From: Psychrobacillus sp. INOP01
Lineage (GTDB): Bacteria; Bacillota; Bacilli; Bacillales_A; Planococcaceae
DNA length: 64,000 nt
Direction: 5' to 3'
NCBI RefSeq assembly: GCF_018140925.1
Contig: NZ_CP073315.1
Location: 1,550,001 to 1,614,000, forward strand
Every line of letters starts with the position of its first letter. Position 1 is the first letter of the stretch. The notes under the pieces were generated by a model. The model did not search any database and had not been told where the DNA came from. It worked only from the letters and a program-made list of their open reading frames with translations. This document shows positions 7,887 through 16,072 of the stretch, in pieces. The position numbers and the translations under genes are program-made.

Positions 7887-9131
7887 ATGAATTTTGGAAA
7901 AGTTATCAAGTTTCATCGTGTAAAAAAAGGATTGACTCAAGAAGAGTTAGTAACCGGTTTAATCTCAATATCTTATTTATCTAAAATTGAAAATGGACTT
8001 TCAAAAGTTAGTCCTGATATAATCGAAGAGATATTCTTGAGATTAGGCATCCAGCATACTATAGTAAATGAAATTGAACTAAATGAAGAAATAAAATCAT
8101 GGTATCAATTAATAATAAATAATAACTTAGAAAAATCTAAAGAAGTTTATTATGAACTAATTAAAATCAAAAATAGCAGCTCATTTTATACAAATTCTTT
8201 GTTTAGTTTAGTATCCATTAGATATTTTTTAACATTAGGGAAATTGGATGAAGCAAAAAAAATTATTAATGAGTTATCAGGAGTAAAAAAAGAATTTTCA
8301 AATGAATTACTTTTTTACTTCTATAAATTCAAGGGTACCTTCGAATATTTAAATAACAACTTTGCGGAAGCCTATAATTCTTATAAACAGGCAGAATCTC
8401 TATTTGATTCAACTATCCTGCCCTTAGAACGTGCAGATGTTTTTTACTCTCTTGGAATGGTGACAACGCAGTTATTAAAGCCTTACCTTGCAATTTATTA
8501 TACTAAACAAGCTCTTGAATTGTTTAGAGATCAATATGTCTTACACAGATGTAGCGATTGCCATTTGCTTCTCGGCATATTATTCATACGTTCAAAAGAA
8601 TATGATGAAGCAGCCTCTCATTATCAATGGGCAAGTAAATTGGCTAAAGAAGTAAATCATCAATCTTTATTTGGTATTATTGAACATAACATAGGTTACC
8701 TTTATTATATACAAGGGCAATATACTACTGCTTTGCAATACTATGAAAGGAGCGTGAATATAAAAGGGACTGAATCCAGTAAACTTAATACGATAATCTG
8801 CATAATGAAGATATACTATAAACAAAATAATGAAGAAAAATTAATAAGTTGGTTAGCAGCAGGCGAACCATATATTTCTTATGTATCATCAAAAGACAGT
8901 GTTTTGTTCCATGAATATCAAATTTTTAGACACTTGGCACGAAAAGAATATGAGGACTTCATCTATTATACAACTAAAGTAGCTCTTCCCTTCTTCGAGA
9001 AACAGGGATCTTATCCAAATTCATCCTATTATTCTGGTCTTATAGCAGAATACTTTAAAGAAAAACGAAAATACAAACAATCCTCTTATTATTTTGAGTA
9101 TTGTAAGAAAATATTAAACAAAAAATTATAA
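7887..9131 (+). CDS. RNPP-type transcriptional regulator (HTH + TPR), NprR/PlcR-like
   Basis: Predicted peptide-sensing regulator of 414 residues. Residues 1-60 form an XRE-type helix-turn-helix (FHRVKKGLTQEELVTG..ISYLSKIENG). The rest is an all-helical array of tetratricopeptide-like repeats (about residues 70-410) such as AEAYNSYKQAESLFD and TTALQYYERSVNIKG. This domain order and length fit NprR/PlcR/Rap-like RNPP proteins that bind short imported peptides. ATG 7887 is chosen because AAAGGAGGTGATAATT lies right before it; a longer upstream frame has no such signal. A small secreted-peptide gene starts 22 bp downstream, as is usual for regulator/pheromone pairs. It may control the RiPP cluster 1.4 kb away (inference). 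Confidence 0.82.
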   Translation: MNFGKVIKFHRVKKGLTQEELVTGLISISYLSKIENGLSKVSPDIIEEIFLRLGIQHTIVNEIELNEEIKSWYQLIINNNLEKSKEVYYELIKIKNSSSFYTNSLFSLVSIRYFLTLGKLDEAKKIINELSGVKKEFSNELLFYFYKFKGTFEYLNNNFAEAYNSYKQAESLFDSTILPLERADVFYSLGMVTTQLLKPYLAIYYTKQALELFRDQYVLHRCSDCHLLLGILFIRSKEYDEAASHYQWASKLAKEVNHQSLFGIIEHNIGYLYYIQGQYTTALQYYERSVNIKGTESSKLNTIICIMKIYYKQNNEEKLISWLAAGEPYISYVSSKDSVLFHEYQIFRHLARKEYEDFIYYTTKVALPFFEKQGSYPNSSYYSGLIAEYFKEKRKYKQSSYYFEYCKKILNKKL

Positions 9132-9153
9132 AACGATAAGTGAGGGTGCAATT

Positions 9154-9333
9154 GTGAAAAAAAAATTCTATATAGTAATCTTAATAATTTCTATTTCCCC
9201 GTTATTTTCATCTCACGTCAATAATAATTTTTCTAATACAAGTAAAGAATTTTCTTCAGCATTAAAATATGAATTAGCGAGTGGGGAAGAATTTCCACCT
9301 ATACTTCAAAATAGCAACACCAACCAGTCTTAG
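9154..9333 (+). CDS. short secreted peptide, candidate signalling propeptide for the RNPP regulator
   Basis: A 59-codon frame starts with GTG 9154, has GAGGGTG about 5 nt upstream, and follows the regulator stop by 22 bp. It encodes a basic start (MKKK), a hydrophobic stretch (FYIVILIISISPLF) fitting a Sec signal peptide, and a hydrophilic tail ending FPPILQNSNTNQS. Size, secretion signal and position directly behind an RNPP regulator match NprX/PapR/Phr pheromone precursors. The active peptide cannot be deduced from sequence. A terminator-like hairpin follows at 9356. The gene is short and easily missed; function is inferred. Confidence 0.6.
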   Translation: MKKKFYIVILIISISPLFSSHVNNNFSNTSKEFSSALKYELASGEEFPPILQNSNTNQS

Positions 9334-9355
9334 AATTACTAGAGGAATATTTGTC

Positions 9356-9400
9356 CCTTAAGAGTCTTATATCATTAATATGATTCTTAAGGAGCTTTTT
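9356..9400 (+). terminator. terminator after regulator/peptide genes
   Basis: Stem CCTTAAGA...TCTTAAGG (9356-9392) is followed by a T-rich tract (GAGCTTTTTATA). It probably ends the regulator-peptide transcript. Confidence 0.7.
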
Positions 9401-9451
9401 ATAATTGGTTTAAGTGAATATCTTGGATACAAAACATGCTAATACTAGTAA

Positions 9452-9519
<68 letters not shown>

Positions 9520-9645
9520 CAAATCAAGGCCATGGTTTGGTCGCTTAGCTTTTGGGACTGGATACTGACATGCGAAAGTGATACGTGCGCCATATTTTAG
9601 AGCCACTTCTGACAAATTCTAGGGACACTAAAGACAAAAAAGAGC

Positions 9646-9703
9646 AACCTCCTGCATAATTAATTTTACCCGATTTTGCGTAAAATTAATTATGCAGGAG
9701 GTT
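9646..9703. terminator. 24-bp perfect inverted repeat, bidirectional terminator-like
   Basis: Arms 9646-9669 and 9680-9703 are exact reverse complements around a 10-nt loop. An A-run precedes (AAAGACAAAAAAGAG) and GGTTTTTAT follows, so it could terminate on both strands. No intact gene adjoins it on either side; about 350 bp to the next gene looks non-coding. Confidence 0.75.
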
Positions 9704-10060
9704 TTTATGTTGATTAAGTATCGATAATTAATTAGCCTCAGCGCCCAAGAATTAAGCAATCGTGGAATTACTTCCAGTTGTGGGTGTTCAAGAAACCCTG
9801 TTGTTGATATCTGTGAGAATGAAAAGAAATCTCTTATAGCTATCGCCAATTCTGTCGGTATTATAATTGCTATTTCTCCAACTATAATACTCACACATTC
9901 ACATAATACAATTTTCCACTCCTTTCCATGAAAACTTTCAAAGAAATAGCCGTAATAGCAAAAATAAAGAGTGATTTATTTCATATTTTCTCAATTGTAA
10001 AGTAACCATATTACCTTTAATATGAAAATGTAGTGAAAATAGGAAAAAGGGGGATGTAAT
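9704..10060. other. non-coding stretch before secreted protein gene
   Basis: No convincing gene. An 88-codon minus-strand frame (9628-9894) runs through the inverted repeat and lacks a ribosome binding site. The last 100 bp are AT-rich and should contain the promoter of the gene at 10061. Confidence 0.4.
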
Positions 10061-10804
10061 ATGAAAAGAAAATTTATTATTCTGTCTTTAACAGTTTTGT
10101 TTTTATTTGGTGCAGGTACCTTTACTAGTGCATCGGAAAATAGTTCTTCTTATCTTTACGATATTTTGATTTTACAGCCTGACGTTACTAGCCAAGAATT
10201 ATTGTCTAGTATTCAAGAAGTTTCAAATAACACAGGTGAGTCAGAAAACCAGATTCTAGAACACATTTATAAAGAATTGAAGGAGAATCAAGAGCAAGGT
10301 CTTCGAGAATCTAAAACTTATAAAACAAATGTCGAATCTCAAATATTTGGTGGTACTGGCGGAACAGTTAGCGTTGGATCAAGTACAAAGGGGAACTTTT
10401 ACTATACTCCTTCTCAAACAGCATACTTAGATCATGGGCATGTTGGCATGTACTATACTCCCACTACAATTGTAGAATCTGTACCAACTGATGGTGTCCG
10501 CACAATATCAACTACTGCAAGAAAGGTAGATAGCTCAGGGGCTTTAGTAAAGTCTGTTAATACTTCTACTGCAAATAGGGATGCTGCAGCAAACTGGGCT
10601 TTTACTCAGGTGGGAGAGAATTACTCCTATAATTTTGCAACTAACCGCATTACTAGCTATACCGGAGCCAAAAACTGTTCTAAATTAATATGGGCCGCGT
10701 TTAAACAGTATGGTAATCTTGATTTAGACGATGATGGTGGACTTGGTGTGTATCCTAGGGATATACGCGATGCACCTGATACTACATTAGTTCGAAATAT
10801 TTAA
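10061..10804 (+). CDS. secreted YiiX-like (permuted papain/NlpC-P60 superfamily) protein
   Basis: Exported protein of 247 residues with a clear signal peptide (MKRKFIILSLTVLFLFGAGTFTSA). The C-terminal domain shows a permuted papain-like layout: an early histidine in DHGHVGMYYTP (about residue 127) and a later cysteine in AKNCSKLIWAAF (about residue 207). In this superfamily members cleave amide or ester bonds in peptidoglycan or lipids; the exact substrate is unknown. Residues about 28-85 are a charged helical region that could be a propeptide. GAAAAAGGGGG lies just upstream of the ATG. The gene stands alone and is flanked by hairpins, in a region rich in gene remnants. Confidence 0.78.
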   Translation: MKRKFIILSLTVLFLFGAGTFTSASENSSSYLYDILILQPDVTSQELLSSIQEVSNNTGESENQILEHIYKELKENQEQGLRESKTYKTNVESQIFGGTGGTVSVGSSTKGNFYYTPSQTAYLDHGHVGMYYTPTTIVESVPTDGVRTISTTARKVDSSGALVKSVNTSTANRDAAANWAFTQVGENYSYNFATNRITSYTGAKNCSKLIWAAFKQYGNLDLDDDGGLGVYPRDIRDAPDTTLVRNI

Positions 10805-10961
10805 AAAGAAAGGCTGTCCGAAAAGGCTTTTAAATGAAGACAAATTAAAATCAGTCTCTTTTTTCTATTATAATTCCATTACTTTTCATTAATCGGTATA
10901 TAATGTTCGAATTTTTAATGGAATTTTATTTTTATAAGTGCAAAGTGTTCAGTTAAAAAAA

Positions 10962-10997
10962 GAGGCTATCCTAAAAATGTACTTTTGGGGTAGCCTC
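10962..10997 (+). terminator. terminator-like hairpin upstream of 11041 gene
   Basis: Arms 10962-10976 and 10983-10997 pair at 13 of 15 positions (GAGGCTA.../...TAGCCTC). A short pyrimidine tract follows. It probably ends transcription from the secreted-protein gene. Confidence 0.65.
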
Positions 10998-11040
10998 TTC
11001 TTCATATTAAACTTTAAACCGTGTTGGGGGCTTACATTAA

Positions 11041-12243
11041 ATGAAAAAATTTAGAGATCTTGTCTTAGTTATAATTATTTTAGGGTTAACTTATTATATT
11101 GTTTATTCCTTATTTTTCAGCGCTCCGAGTATTAATAGCAGTTTACTCGTAACTAAAGAAGATATTAAGAAAGATGACTTCCTAGATAATAAAAAAGCTG
11201 TTATTTATCTCTCCACAACTGCCGATCAAGATTTAGATGGTGATGGAATTAGTTACGCAATATTTATTGATAAAAATGGAAAATCACAAGGATTAATTAT
11301 GGAAGGGCTGGAGTTAGGTAGTACAGCTGTACATAACAAAAGTATATTTTTAGAAGATAAAGGAAGAGTAAGAATTATTGGAGAAAATTATAAAGAATTT
11401 CCTATGGAAAGTAATCAATATACTGGTGAAAGAACTGGATTTTTAGAAGATAAAAACATTTTCTTTAGTATTTATAATAGCGGCTTTAATAAAAATGGAA
11501 ATGACTATAATTCAGACGTTCGCTATGGAAACGAAAAGGAATTTAAAACTGGCACTATTCCTTTTTATATAGCTTCATCAGGTCTGAATGGAACCGAAGT
11601 AGATATATTGACACAAGATATTAATAAGAATGAATTTAATCTTAGAAAAGTAATTTTCGATAAAACGATTAAAATACAACATATAACTAGAGTTAATACT
11701 CCCAAAAACGAATATCTTAATTCATTATCCCCTATATTAGCAGACAGTAAATACTATTATTTAATCTTATCTTCTATTTTAGATGACTTTAATGAAAAAA
11801 TTTATCTTTATAGAATAGATAAATATAGTTATAAACAAAAAGTTTTCGATTTTATAGAATATAATAATATTAATGATCTTGTAGCAACTATTCCATACAA
11901 TTTTAAAAACTCCGCTTATATTTATAAAAATGAATTGTACTTTGTGAATGGTCTAGGTGATGTCTATACTTTTAATACAGCAAACCAAAAAATAACCAAA
12001 AAATTTACTCTAAATAACGCAAGTCATTCTAAAATAAGACATAATGAAGAAACCTATTTTAAAGATAATTATCTATATGTATTGAGGTATAGCGAAAAAA
12101 AAGACAACAAATATTATTTAGAGAAATATTTGCTGGACGATGGAAAACTTAGTGAATCTATGGATATTATAGGTTTTGATGAATTATTAAGAAGTATAAA
12201 AAGAAAAAACGTGTATTCCTATGATTTGAAAATTTTAGACTAA
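11041..12243 (+). CDS. membrane-anchored hypothetical protein, 400 aa
   Basis: I do not recognise the family. One N-terminal transmembrane helix (residues about 7-28) or uncleaved signal is followed by a large extracytoplasmic domain. The domain is rich in Tyr, Asn, Asp and Lys, with alternating short hydrophobic strands such as YYYLILSSIL and KNELYFVNGLGDVYTF. This could be a beta-propeller-like fold, but that is a guess. GGGGG lies about 9 nt before the ATG, a modest ribosome binding site. No operon partner is visible: a hairpin precedes it and over 700 bp of non-coding DNA follow. The AT-rich codon use resembles the RiPP cluster more than the genes after 14 kb. Confidence 0.7.
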   Translation: MKKFRDLVLVIIILGLTYYIVYSLFFSAPSINSSLLVTKEDIKKDDFLDNKKAVIYLSTTADQDLDGDGISYAIFIDKNGKSQGLIMEGLELGSTAVHNKSIFLEDKGRVRIIGENYKEFPMESNQYTGERTGFLEDKNIFFSIYNSGFNKNGNDYNSDVRYGNEKEFKTGTIPFYIASSGLNGTEVDILTQDINKNEFNLRKVIFDKTIKIQHITRVNTPKNEYLNSLSPILADSKYYYLILSSILDDFNEKIYLYRIDKYSYKQKVFDFIEYNNINDLVATIPYNFKNSAYIYKNELYFVNGLGDVYTFNTANQKITKKFTLNNASHSKIRHNEETYFKDNYLYVLRYSEKKDNKYYLEKYLLDDGKLSESMDIIGFDELLRSIKRKNVYSYDLKILD

Positions 12244-12961
12244 TCACAGTATTCCTAAGTTCTTATCTTTAACAGTCTACTCTTATACCATCACGGTAAT
12301 TGTGGCTTTGAAATTCCGTCTTTCCAGAATTGAAGTTTTCACAAACGCAACATTTATTCATTCGTTTTCCCTTTATAATATTTGCTGTTTTTGATTAAAG
12401 TATACAAATCATTGGTCAGGCAAATTTTATTTTGTATGAATCCTTCATATTACCACAATATAGTAGGAATACGGGCAGCATATGCCGAGCATTCATAGCC
12501 TAACGTTACGTTATTCGTTCTTAAGTACAAAAATTGACTTTAATTTTTAACTATATTTCATCAGAAAAATGTCCTTTCACGATGGGAAATGGACGTTTTT
12601 GGTTTGTTTAGCTTTTAAAATAAGAGAAGGTTAAGACCCCATTAATCTTTTATATTTTCACAACCATCCCTTTATCTTCTTAAATAAGAATAATTCTTCT
12701 TTGCTTGATTACTACGTTTTTTAACATAAATTGAACAATCTTATGCAAATCATTCTCTTTTTTGGGTTTTTCATTAGCCTTACGTGTACATCATCCAATT
12801 CAATCTCTAAGTCTACTTAGTAACCACTCATATGTAAGAGCCTCAAAGGCATAGGGTCATAGAAGCTTAGTATCGTTTATCTGTTCCGAGAATCTCACTT
12901 ATGGTCAGATAAACCCAGTTCCCTTCTTTAATTTGTTTTACTTCTCACCGGTTGGATAGAG
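12244..12961. other. non-coding region with one hairpin, probable gene decay
   Basis: No intact frame. A hairpin at 12565-12600 (AAAAATGTCC/GGACGTTTTT) could be a terminator. On the minus strand around 12700-12860, short coding-like pieces broken by stops suggest an older decayed gene, but I cannot identify it. Confidence 0.45.
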
Positions 12962-13300
12962 TTAGAAAAAGTTTTGAATGGTTACTTCCTTTTCTTTTAT
13001 TCTTTTTTGAATTTCCTTGTAATCCAGTACCCTTTCTTCATCCGCATCCGTTATTTCAAGTTCAGATTCATCAAATCAAGCCCTAACTCCCATTTTTCTT
13101 TGATTACTCCAGTGATTGTATGATAACCAGAAGATGGAGTAGATGTTGGTGCTTCTTTTTCTTATGTGGCCGCTGTTTGTGAATTCACTACTCTATTAGT
13201 ATTAGTGGATTTTTAGTGCCTACTAAACTGCGCCACATAACTTCCAAATACTTCGGATTGCCAATCTTCCCCAAATTTCATTGGGAACATTCCACTGACG
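12962..13300 (-). pseudogene. broken gene of unknown family (stops and frameshift)
   Basis: Minus-strand remnants read MKFGEDWQSEVFGSYVAQF, then a stop, then EKEAPTSTPSSGYHTITGVI. The frame continues to KWELGLD, shifts, and resumes as ESELEITDADEERVLDYKEI to a stop at 12962. The pieces lie in the right order for one protein of about 110 residues that has taken at least two stops and a frameshift. The TPSSGYHTITG stretch resembles a linker of a secreted or lipoprotein, but I cannot name it. Confidence 0.55.
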
Positions 13301-13445
13301 AATAGGTAGCTAGTCTTGATAGATTTTATTTGCGCTTTTTTGGTGCTTACTATTTTCCAGTATTAATACAAAATATAATGCAAAAAATTAATTTTGTAAA
13401 AGGCGAGTAAATCTAGAACTAGTCTTTGTACTTGTCATTGTATTT

Positions 13446-13482
13446 AAAAAGTATCAGGTTTTATCAATACCTGATACTTTTT
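13446..13482. terminator. terminator overlapping the end of the 80-aa gene
   Basis: Arms 13446-13459 and 13469-13482 (AAAAAGTATCAGGT and its complement) form a symmetrical terminator. The minus-strand gene stops inside it, so its last codons (KKVSGIDKT) encode the stem. Confidence 0.8.
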
Positions 13483-13696
13483 TCGACTTATCTATTCTGT
13501 GATATTCCGATATTTGAATTACCCGAACTCCTTTAGTGTTCAGTTCATGGTAAATCCCTCTGCTATCTGTAAATGAAATATATTCATCCCGTTCTTTTCG
13601 AATTAACTCTTCCGCTTTTTCTTGAGACTCAACATGTATGAACCTTCTTATATAATGCTCTTCATCAAAAAAGTAAGTTACTTTGAATTCTTTCAC
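13454..13696 (-). CDS. small hypothetical cytoplasmic protein, 80 aa
   Basis: An 80-residue, highly charged protein (MKEFKVTYFFDEEHYIRRFI...) without membrane segment or signal. AAAGGTG lies close before the ATG. The pattern of short strands and a charged helix (ESQEKAEELIRKERDEY) suggests a small alpha/beta fold. I do not recognise the family. Its 3' end lies in a terminator, which supports it being a real, separately transcribed gene. No neighbours give a clue to function. Confidence 0.6.
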   Translation of the reverse strand: MKEFKVTYFFDEEHYIRRFIHVESQEKAEELIRKERDEYISFTDSRGIYHELNTKGVRVIQISEYHRIDKSKKVSGIDKT

Positions 13697-13914
13697 CTTT
13701 TATATCTCCTGTTCGTAAAATATAATGCTAATTTGTTCGACATTATTAGTTTCATTACTTACTATAATTTCCTACAGTATAACTTAGTTTTCTCGTATTT
13801 AAACTTCTCTTATTTCTTTCGTTGCACCAGAAATCGCAGCAATACACAATAATTTCCTTGTCTTTTGGTATTCCATTTTAGTTACTGCTACCAAAATAGC
13901 GAGATTTTTATAAG

Positions 13915-14033
13915 AAAAGGATTATAAAATTAAAGAATTGATCGGGGGTATTACAGCATGGAAAGAAATGAAATTCCCTGTTTCAGAAGGTGTACAGGAT
14001 GCTAAACGCATCTACTGGATTAAAGGAGATTAG
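13915..14033 (+). pseudogene. rhodanese-like domain C-terminal remnant
   Basis: The plus-strand frame reads KELIGGITAWKEMKFPVSEG and continues to YWIKGD then TAG at 14031. The 'GG(I)xAWkexgfPv' pattern is the usual C-terminal signature of single-domain rhodaneses. The active-site cysteine loop and all of the N-terminal part are missing, with a stop just upstream in frame. Only a deletion remnant remains, ending in an intact terminator. Confidence 0.65.
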
Positions 14034-14053
14034 ACGGTTCTAATCTCCTTTTT
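14022..14053 (+). terminator. terminator of lost rhodanese gene
   Basis: Arms AAAGGAGATTA (14022-14032) and TAATCTCCTTT (14041-14051) are followed by TTTAG. It overlaps the end of the rhodanese remnant. Confidence 0.75.
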
Positions 14054-14097
14054 AGATCATCACTATTAAAAAAAGGGACAATACGTTTTCCGTTTTC

Positions 14098-14685
14098 TTA
14101 GTGCTCTATCTTTTTAAAATAATTATAAACCTTTTCTAGCTTTTTCATTTGATTTCCCTTCGGACTTTCCATATTCCCAAATTCAAAGAACTTCACTTTC
14201 TTGATACCCACGAAATTAAATAATGCTCTTTTCATTAGAATTTTGTGGGCATTGTTCAACCAGAGAAATGGATAATTAGTTGGCCCCTTCATGGTAGATA
14301 CACATACAACGGACTTTCCTTTCAAAAGCCCTTCTGGAAAAAGTCCCTTCTTATCTTTATAGGCAAAATTGGAAGAGAATAATTGATCTATATATCCAAT
14401 TAGCATTGCGGGTGGTCTTCCCCACCAAATCGGATAGATAAAAACAATCTTGTCAGCCCACATAATTTGTTTCCTATATTTTTCGGTACTAGGATCAGTA
14501 TGCATGTCACGTCTTCGCTTTTGCTCGTTAAAAACTAGAAGTGGATTAAAGTTCTCTTCATATAAATCTAAAACCTGTAAGTCCTCTATCTTGGGATTTT
14601 CATTACTCCCCTTAATAACTTTTTGTAAAAATGTATAGTTTAAGCTATTGTGGTTTGGATATGTGTAAATTAGCAGCACCTTCAT
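14098..14685 (-). CDS. NAD(P)H dehydrogenase (quinone), flavodoxin-fold
   Basis: Cytoplasmic FMN- or FAD-dependent quinone/nitro reductase of the NQO1/YwrO/MdaB type, 195 residues. The N-terminus MKVLLIYTYPNHNSLNYTF is the usual flavodoxin_2 start, and YPIWWGRPPAMLIGYIDQLF is the conserved flavin-binding and dimer region near residue 90. ATG 14685 has AGAGGTG upstream; a longer frame from 14727 lacks a signal. It is divergent from a MarR regulator with palindromic sites between them. This is the classic layout of a quinone or electrophile-inducible reductase controlled by a MarR/DUF24-type repressor. Confidence 0.88.
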   Translation of the reverse strand: MKVLLIYTYPNHNSLNYTFLQKVIKGSNENPKIEDLQVLDLYEENFNPLLVFNEQKRRRDMHTDPSTEKYRKQIMWADKIVFIYPIWWGRPPAMLIGYIDQLFSSNFAYKDKKGLFPEGLLKGKSVVCVSTMKGPTNYPFLWLNNAHKILMKRALFNFVGIKKVKFFEFGNMESPKGNQMKKLEKVYNYFKKIEH

Positions 14686-14698
14686 AACGCACCTCTTT

Positions 14699-14768
14699 AT
14701 TATCATTTGATAACTAAATAATAGCACGAAAAATTTTAATTATCAATTGATAATTGTTATTTGATAAT
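14699..14768. promoter_or_regulatory. MarR operator cluster in divergent promoter region
   Basis: An 18-bp perfect palindrome AATTATCAATTGATAATT (14738-14755) is flanked by two related partial sites: TTATCATTTGATAA near 14699-14712 and a TTATTTGATAAT half-site repeat at about 14757-14768. They lie between the divergent reductase and MarR genes, so they are probably the repressor's binding sites. Confidence 0.7.
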
Positions 14769-14802
14769 ATTTTTGTTACCTTATCTATAAGAGGTGAGAG
14801 AA

Positions 14803-15234
14803 ATGGACAAAAATGCTCTTTTTTATAAATTAGTATCATTTACATCTTCTGTTCATCGAGTAACACATGAACTAACAAAAAATGCGAAGTCAGATTCCAT
14901 TTCGCAGGTTCAATATAACATTCTTGAGTATATTTCTGTGAGTCAACCTGTGACTCCAAGTGAAATTAACGATTGTCAAAATATGTCTATGCCGAACACG
15001 AGTCGTGAGCTAAGCAAGTTAAATAAGAAAAATTTAATCGAAAAGATAAATGATACCGAAGATCGACGAAAACAATATATTCGTCTTTCGAATGATGGAG
15101 AAGCCATGATGAACGAAGCTTTTGCAACTATAGAATCCCGTTTTCTAAAGCGAATAGAGAATGCTTCTAAAGAAGATTTAGATGATATTGAACGTGCAAT
15201 AGATATTCTTCAGACAAAACTATTTTATCCATAG
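14803..15234 (+). CDS. MarR family transcriptional regulator
   Basis: Winged-helix repressor of 143 residues. The DNA-binding part spans about residues 35-100, with helices (TPSEINDCQNMSMPNTSRELSKL) followed by the wing (INDTEDRRKQYIRLSNDG), both typical of MarR. Terminal helices provide dimerisation. There is one cysteine (in NDCQN) that could sense oxidants or electrophiles as in some family members (inference). ATG 14803 is preceded by AGAGGTGAG; a GTG three codons earlier is less likely. It is divergent from the quinone reductase and followed by a terminator at 15319. Confidence 0.88.
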   Translation: MDKNALFYKLVSFTSSVHRVTHELTKNAKSDSISQVQYNILEYISVSQPVTPSEINDCQNMSMPNTSRELSKLNKKNLIEKINDTEDRRKQYIRLSNDGEAMMNEAFATIESRFLKRIENASKEDLDDIERAIDILQTKLFYP

Positions 15235-15318
15235 GCCATGATTTAAAATTCTCTTATGGTAAAGATGCTGCATTTAATAACAATAAGTTAAACGAAGGAT
15301 AAATAAATAGTTTAGTGA

Positions 15319-15349
15319 AAATGAGATCAGTATTGATCTCATTTTTTTG
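15319..15349 (+). terminator. terminator downstream of marR gene
   Basis: Stem AATGAGATCA/TGATCTCATT followed by seven T residues, about 85 bp after the MarR stop. Confidence 0.85.
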
Positions 15350-15451
15350 TTCCTCTTCTTCTTTTCGTATAATCAGTCCATCCTACTTTTTTACATAGTT
15401 TACTGACTTTACTGTTAAGCTGCGATTCAATTTCATCCATCAAGTAGGCAA

Positions 15452-15573
15452 TTACTCAAAGCGGGAGTGCTTCCATAACAGCTGGTGGAATTCATCCGCT
15501 GTTTCCTCTATATACTTTTCTTCCGGGAGATTCGCTACTTCGCTTCTCAACAGAAACTCTATTATCCGTTCGT
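15452..15573 (-). pseudogene. C-terminal fragment of an unidentified gene
   Basis: The minus-strand frame ending at 15452 reads ERIIEFLLRSEVANLPEEKY and continues through a helical, acidic segment to HSRFE. An in-frame stop lies just upstream and there is no start. The composition is clearly protein-like, so this is probably a leftover of a small gene once next to rpsN2. Family unknown. Confidence 0.4.
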
Positions 15574-15598
15574 GTTAATAAAAGAATACTTAACTTAA

Positions 15599-15868
15599 TT
15601 ACCAACTCGCTTTTTTAACGCCAGGGATTTGTCCTTTGTGTGCAAGCTCTCGGAAAGTAATCCGCGACATATTAAATTTGCGCATATAACCTCTCGGTCT
15701 GCCGGTCAATTCACAACGGTTTTTCAAGCGTGACGGAGAAGAATCCCCCGGCAACTTGCTTAATGCCCTGTAGTCCCCTTTGTCTTTCAGTTCTTTACGA
15801 AGCTCTGCATAATGGGCCACCATTTTCTTCTGTTTTTTATCTTTTGCCACTTTTGATTTTTTTGCCAT
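15599..15868 (-). CDS. rpsN2: 30S ribosomal protein S14, zinc-independent paralogue
   Basis: An 89-residue S14 of the C-minus type: it lacks the four-cysteine zinc ribbon of the short (61 aa) housekeeping S14 and keeps the conserved end [14 protein letters not shown]...REL. In Bacillus subtilis the equivalent gene is induced by zinc starvation through Zur and replaces the zinc-containing S14. A Zur-like box lies 16 bp upstream (15884-15904), and the neighbouring genes zagA and rpmG belong to the same response. AGAGAGGTG precedes the ATG. Confidence 0.93.
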   Translation of the reverse strand: MAKKSKVAKDKKQKKMVAHYAELRKELKDKGDYRALSKLPGDSSPSRLKNRCELTGRPRGYMRKFNMSRITFRELAHKGQIPGVKKASW

Positions 15869-15883
15869 TTTATCACCTCTCTT

Positions 15884-15904
15884 ATATCGTAATGGTTACG
15901 CTTT
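15884..15904 (-). promoter_or_regulatory. Zur box upstream of rpsN2
   Basis: The minus strand reads AAAGCGTAACCATTACGATA, close to the Bacillus Zur consensus AAATCGTAATnATTACGATTT. It lies between rpmG and rpsN2, so rpsN2 can be switched on alone as well as by read-through. Confidence 0.75.
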
Positions 15905-15922
15905 AAAAATACGTAAAATTTT

Positions 15923-16072
15923 TTACTTCGTTTCTCGGTGAAGTGTCACCTTCTGAAGTCTTGGACAGTATTTATTCAATTCTATCCTCTCTGGATTGTT
16001 CCGTTTGTTTTTGGTCGTTATGTAATTACGATCACCTGTCTCTGTGCAGGCCAATGTGATATTCACTCTCAT
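15923..16072 (-). CDS. rpmG: 50S ribosomal protein L33, zinc-independent form
   Basis: A 49-residue protein beginning [20 protein letters not shown] and ending [11 protein letters not shown]. The two CxxC pairs of zinc-binding L33 are reduced to single cysteines (C9, and C38 in YCPRL), so this is the C-minus, zinc-independent version. Its ATG overlaps the zagA stop as ATGA and the ribosome binding site AGAGGAGG lies inside zagA. It is therefore co-transcribed from the Zur-controlled zagA promoter. Confidence 0.93.
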   Translation of the reverse strand: MRVNITLACTETGDRNYITTKNKRNNPERIELNKYCPRLQKVTLHRETK

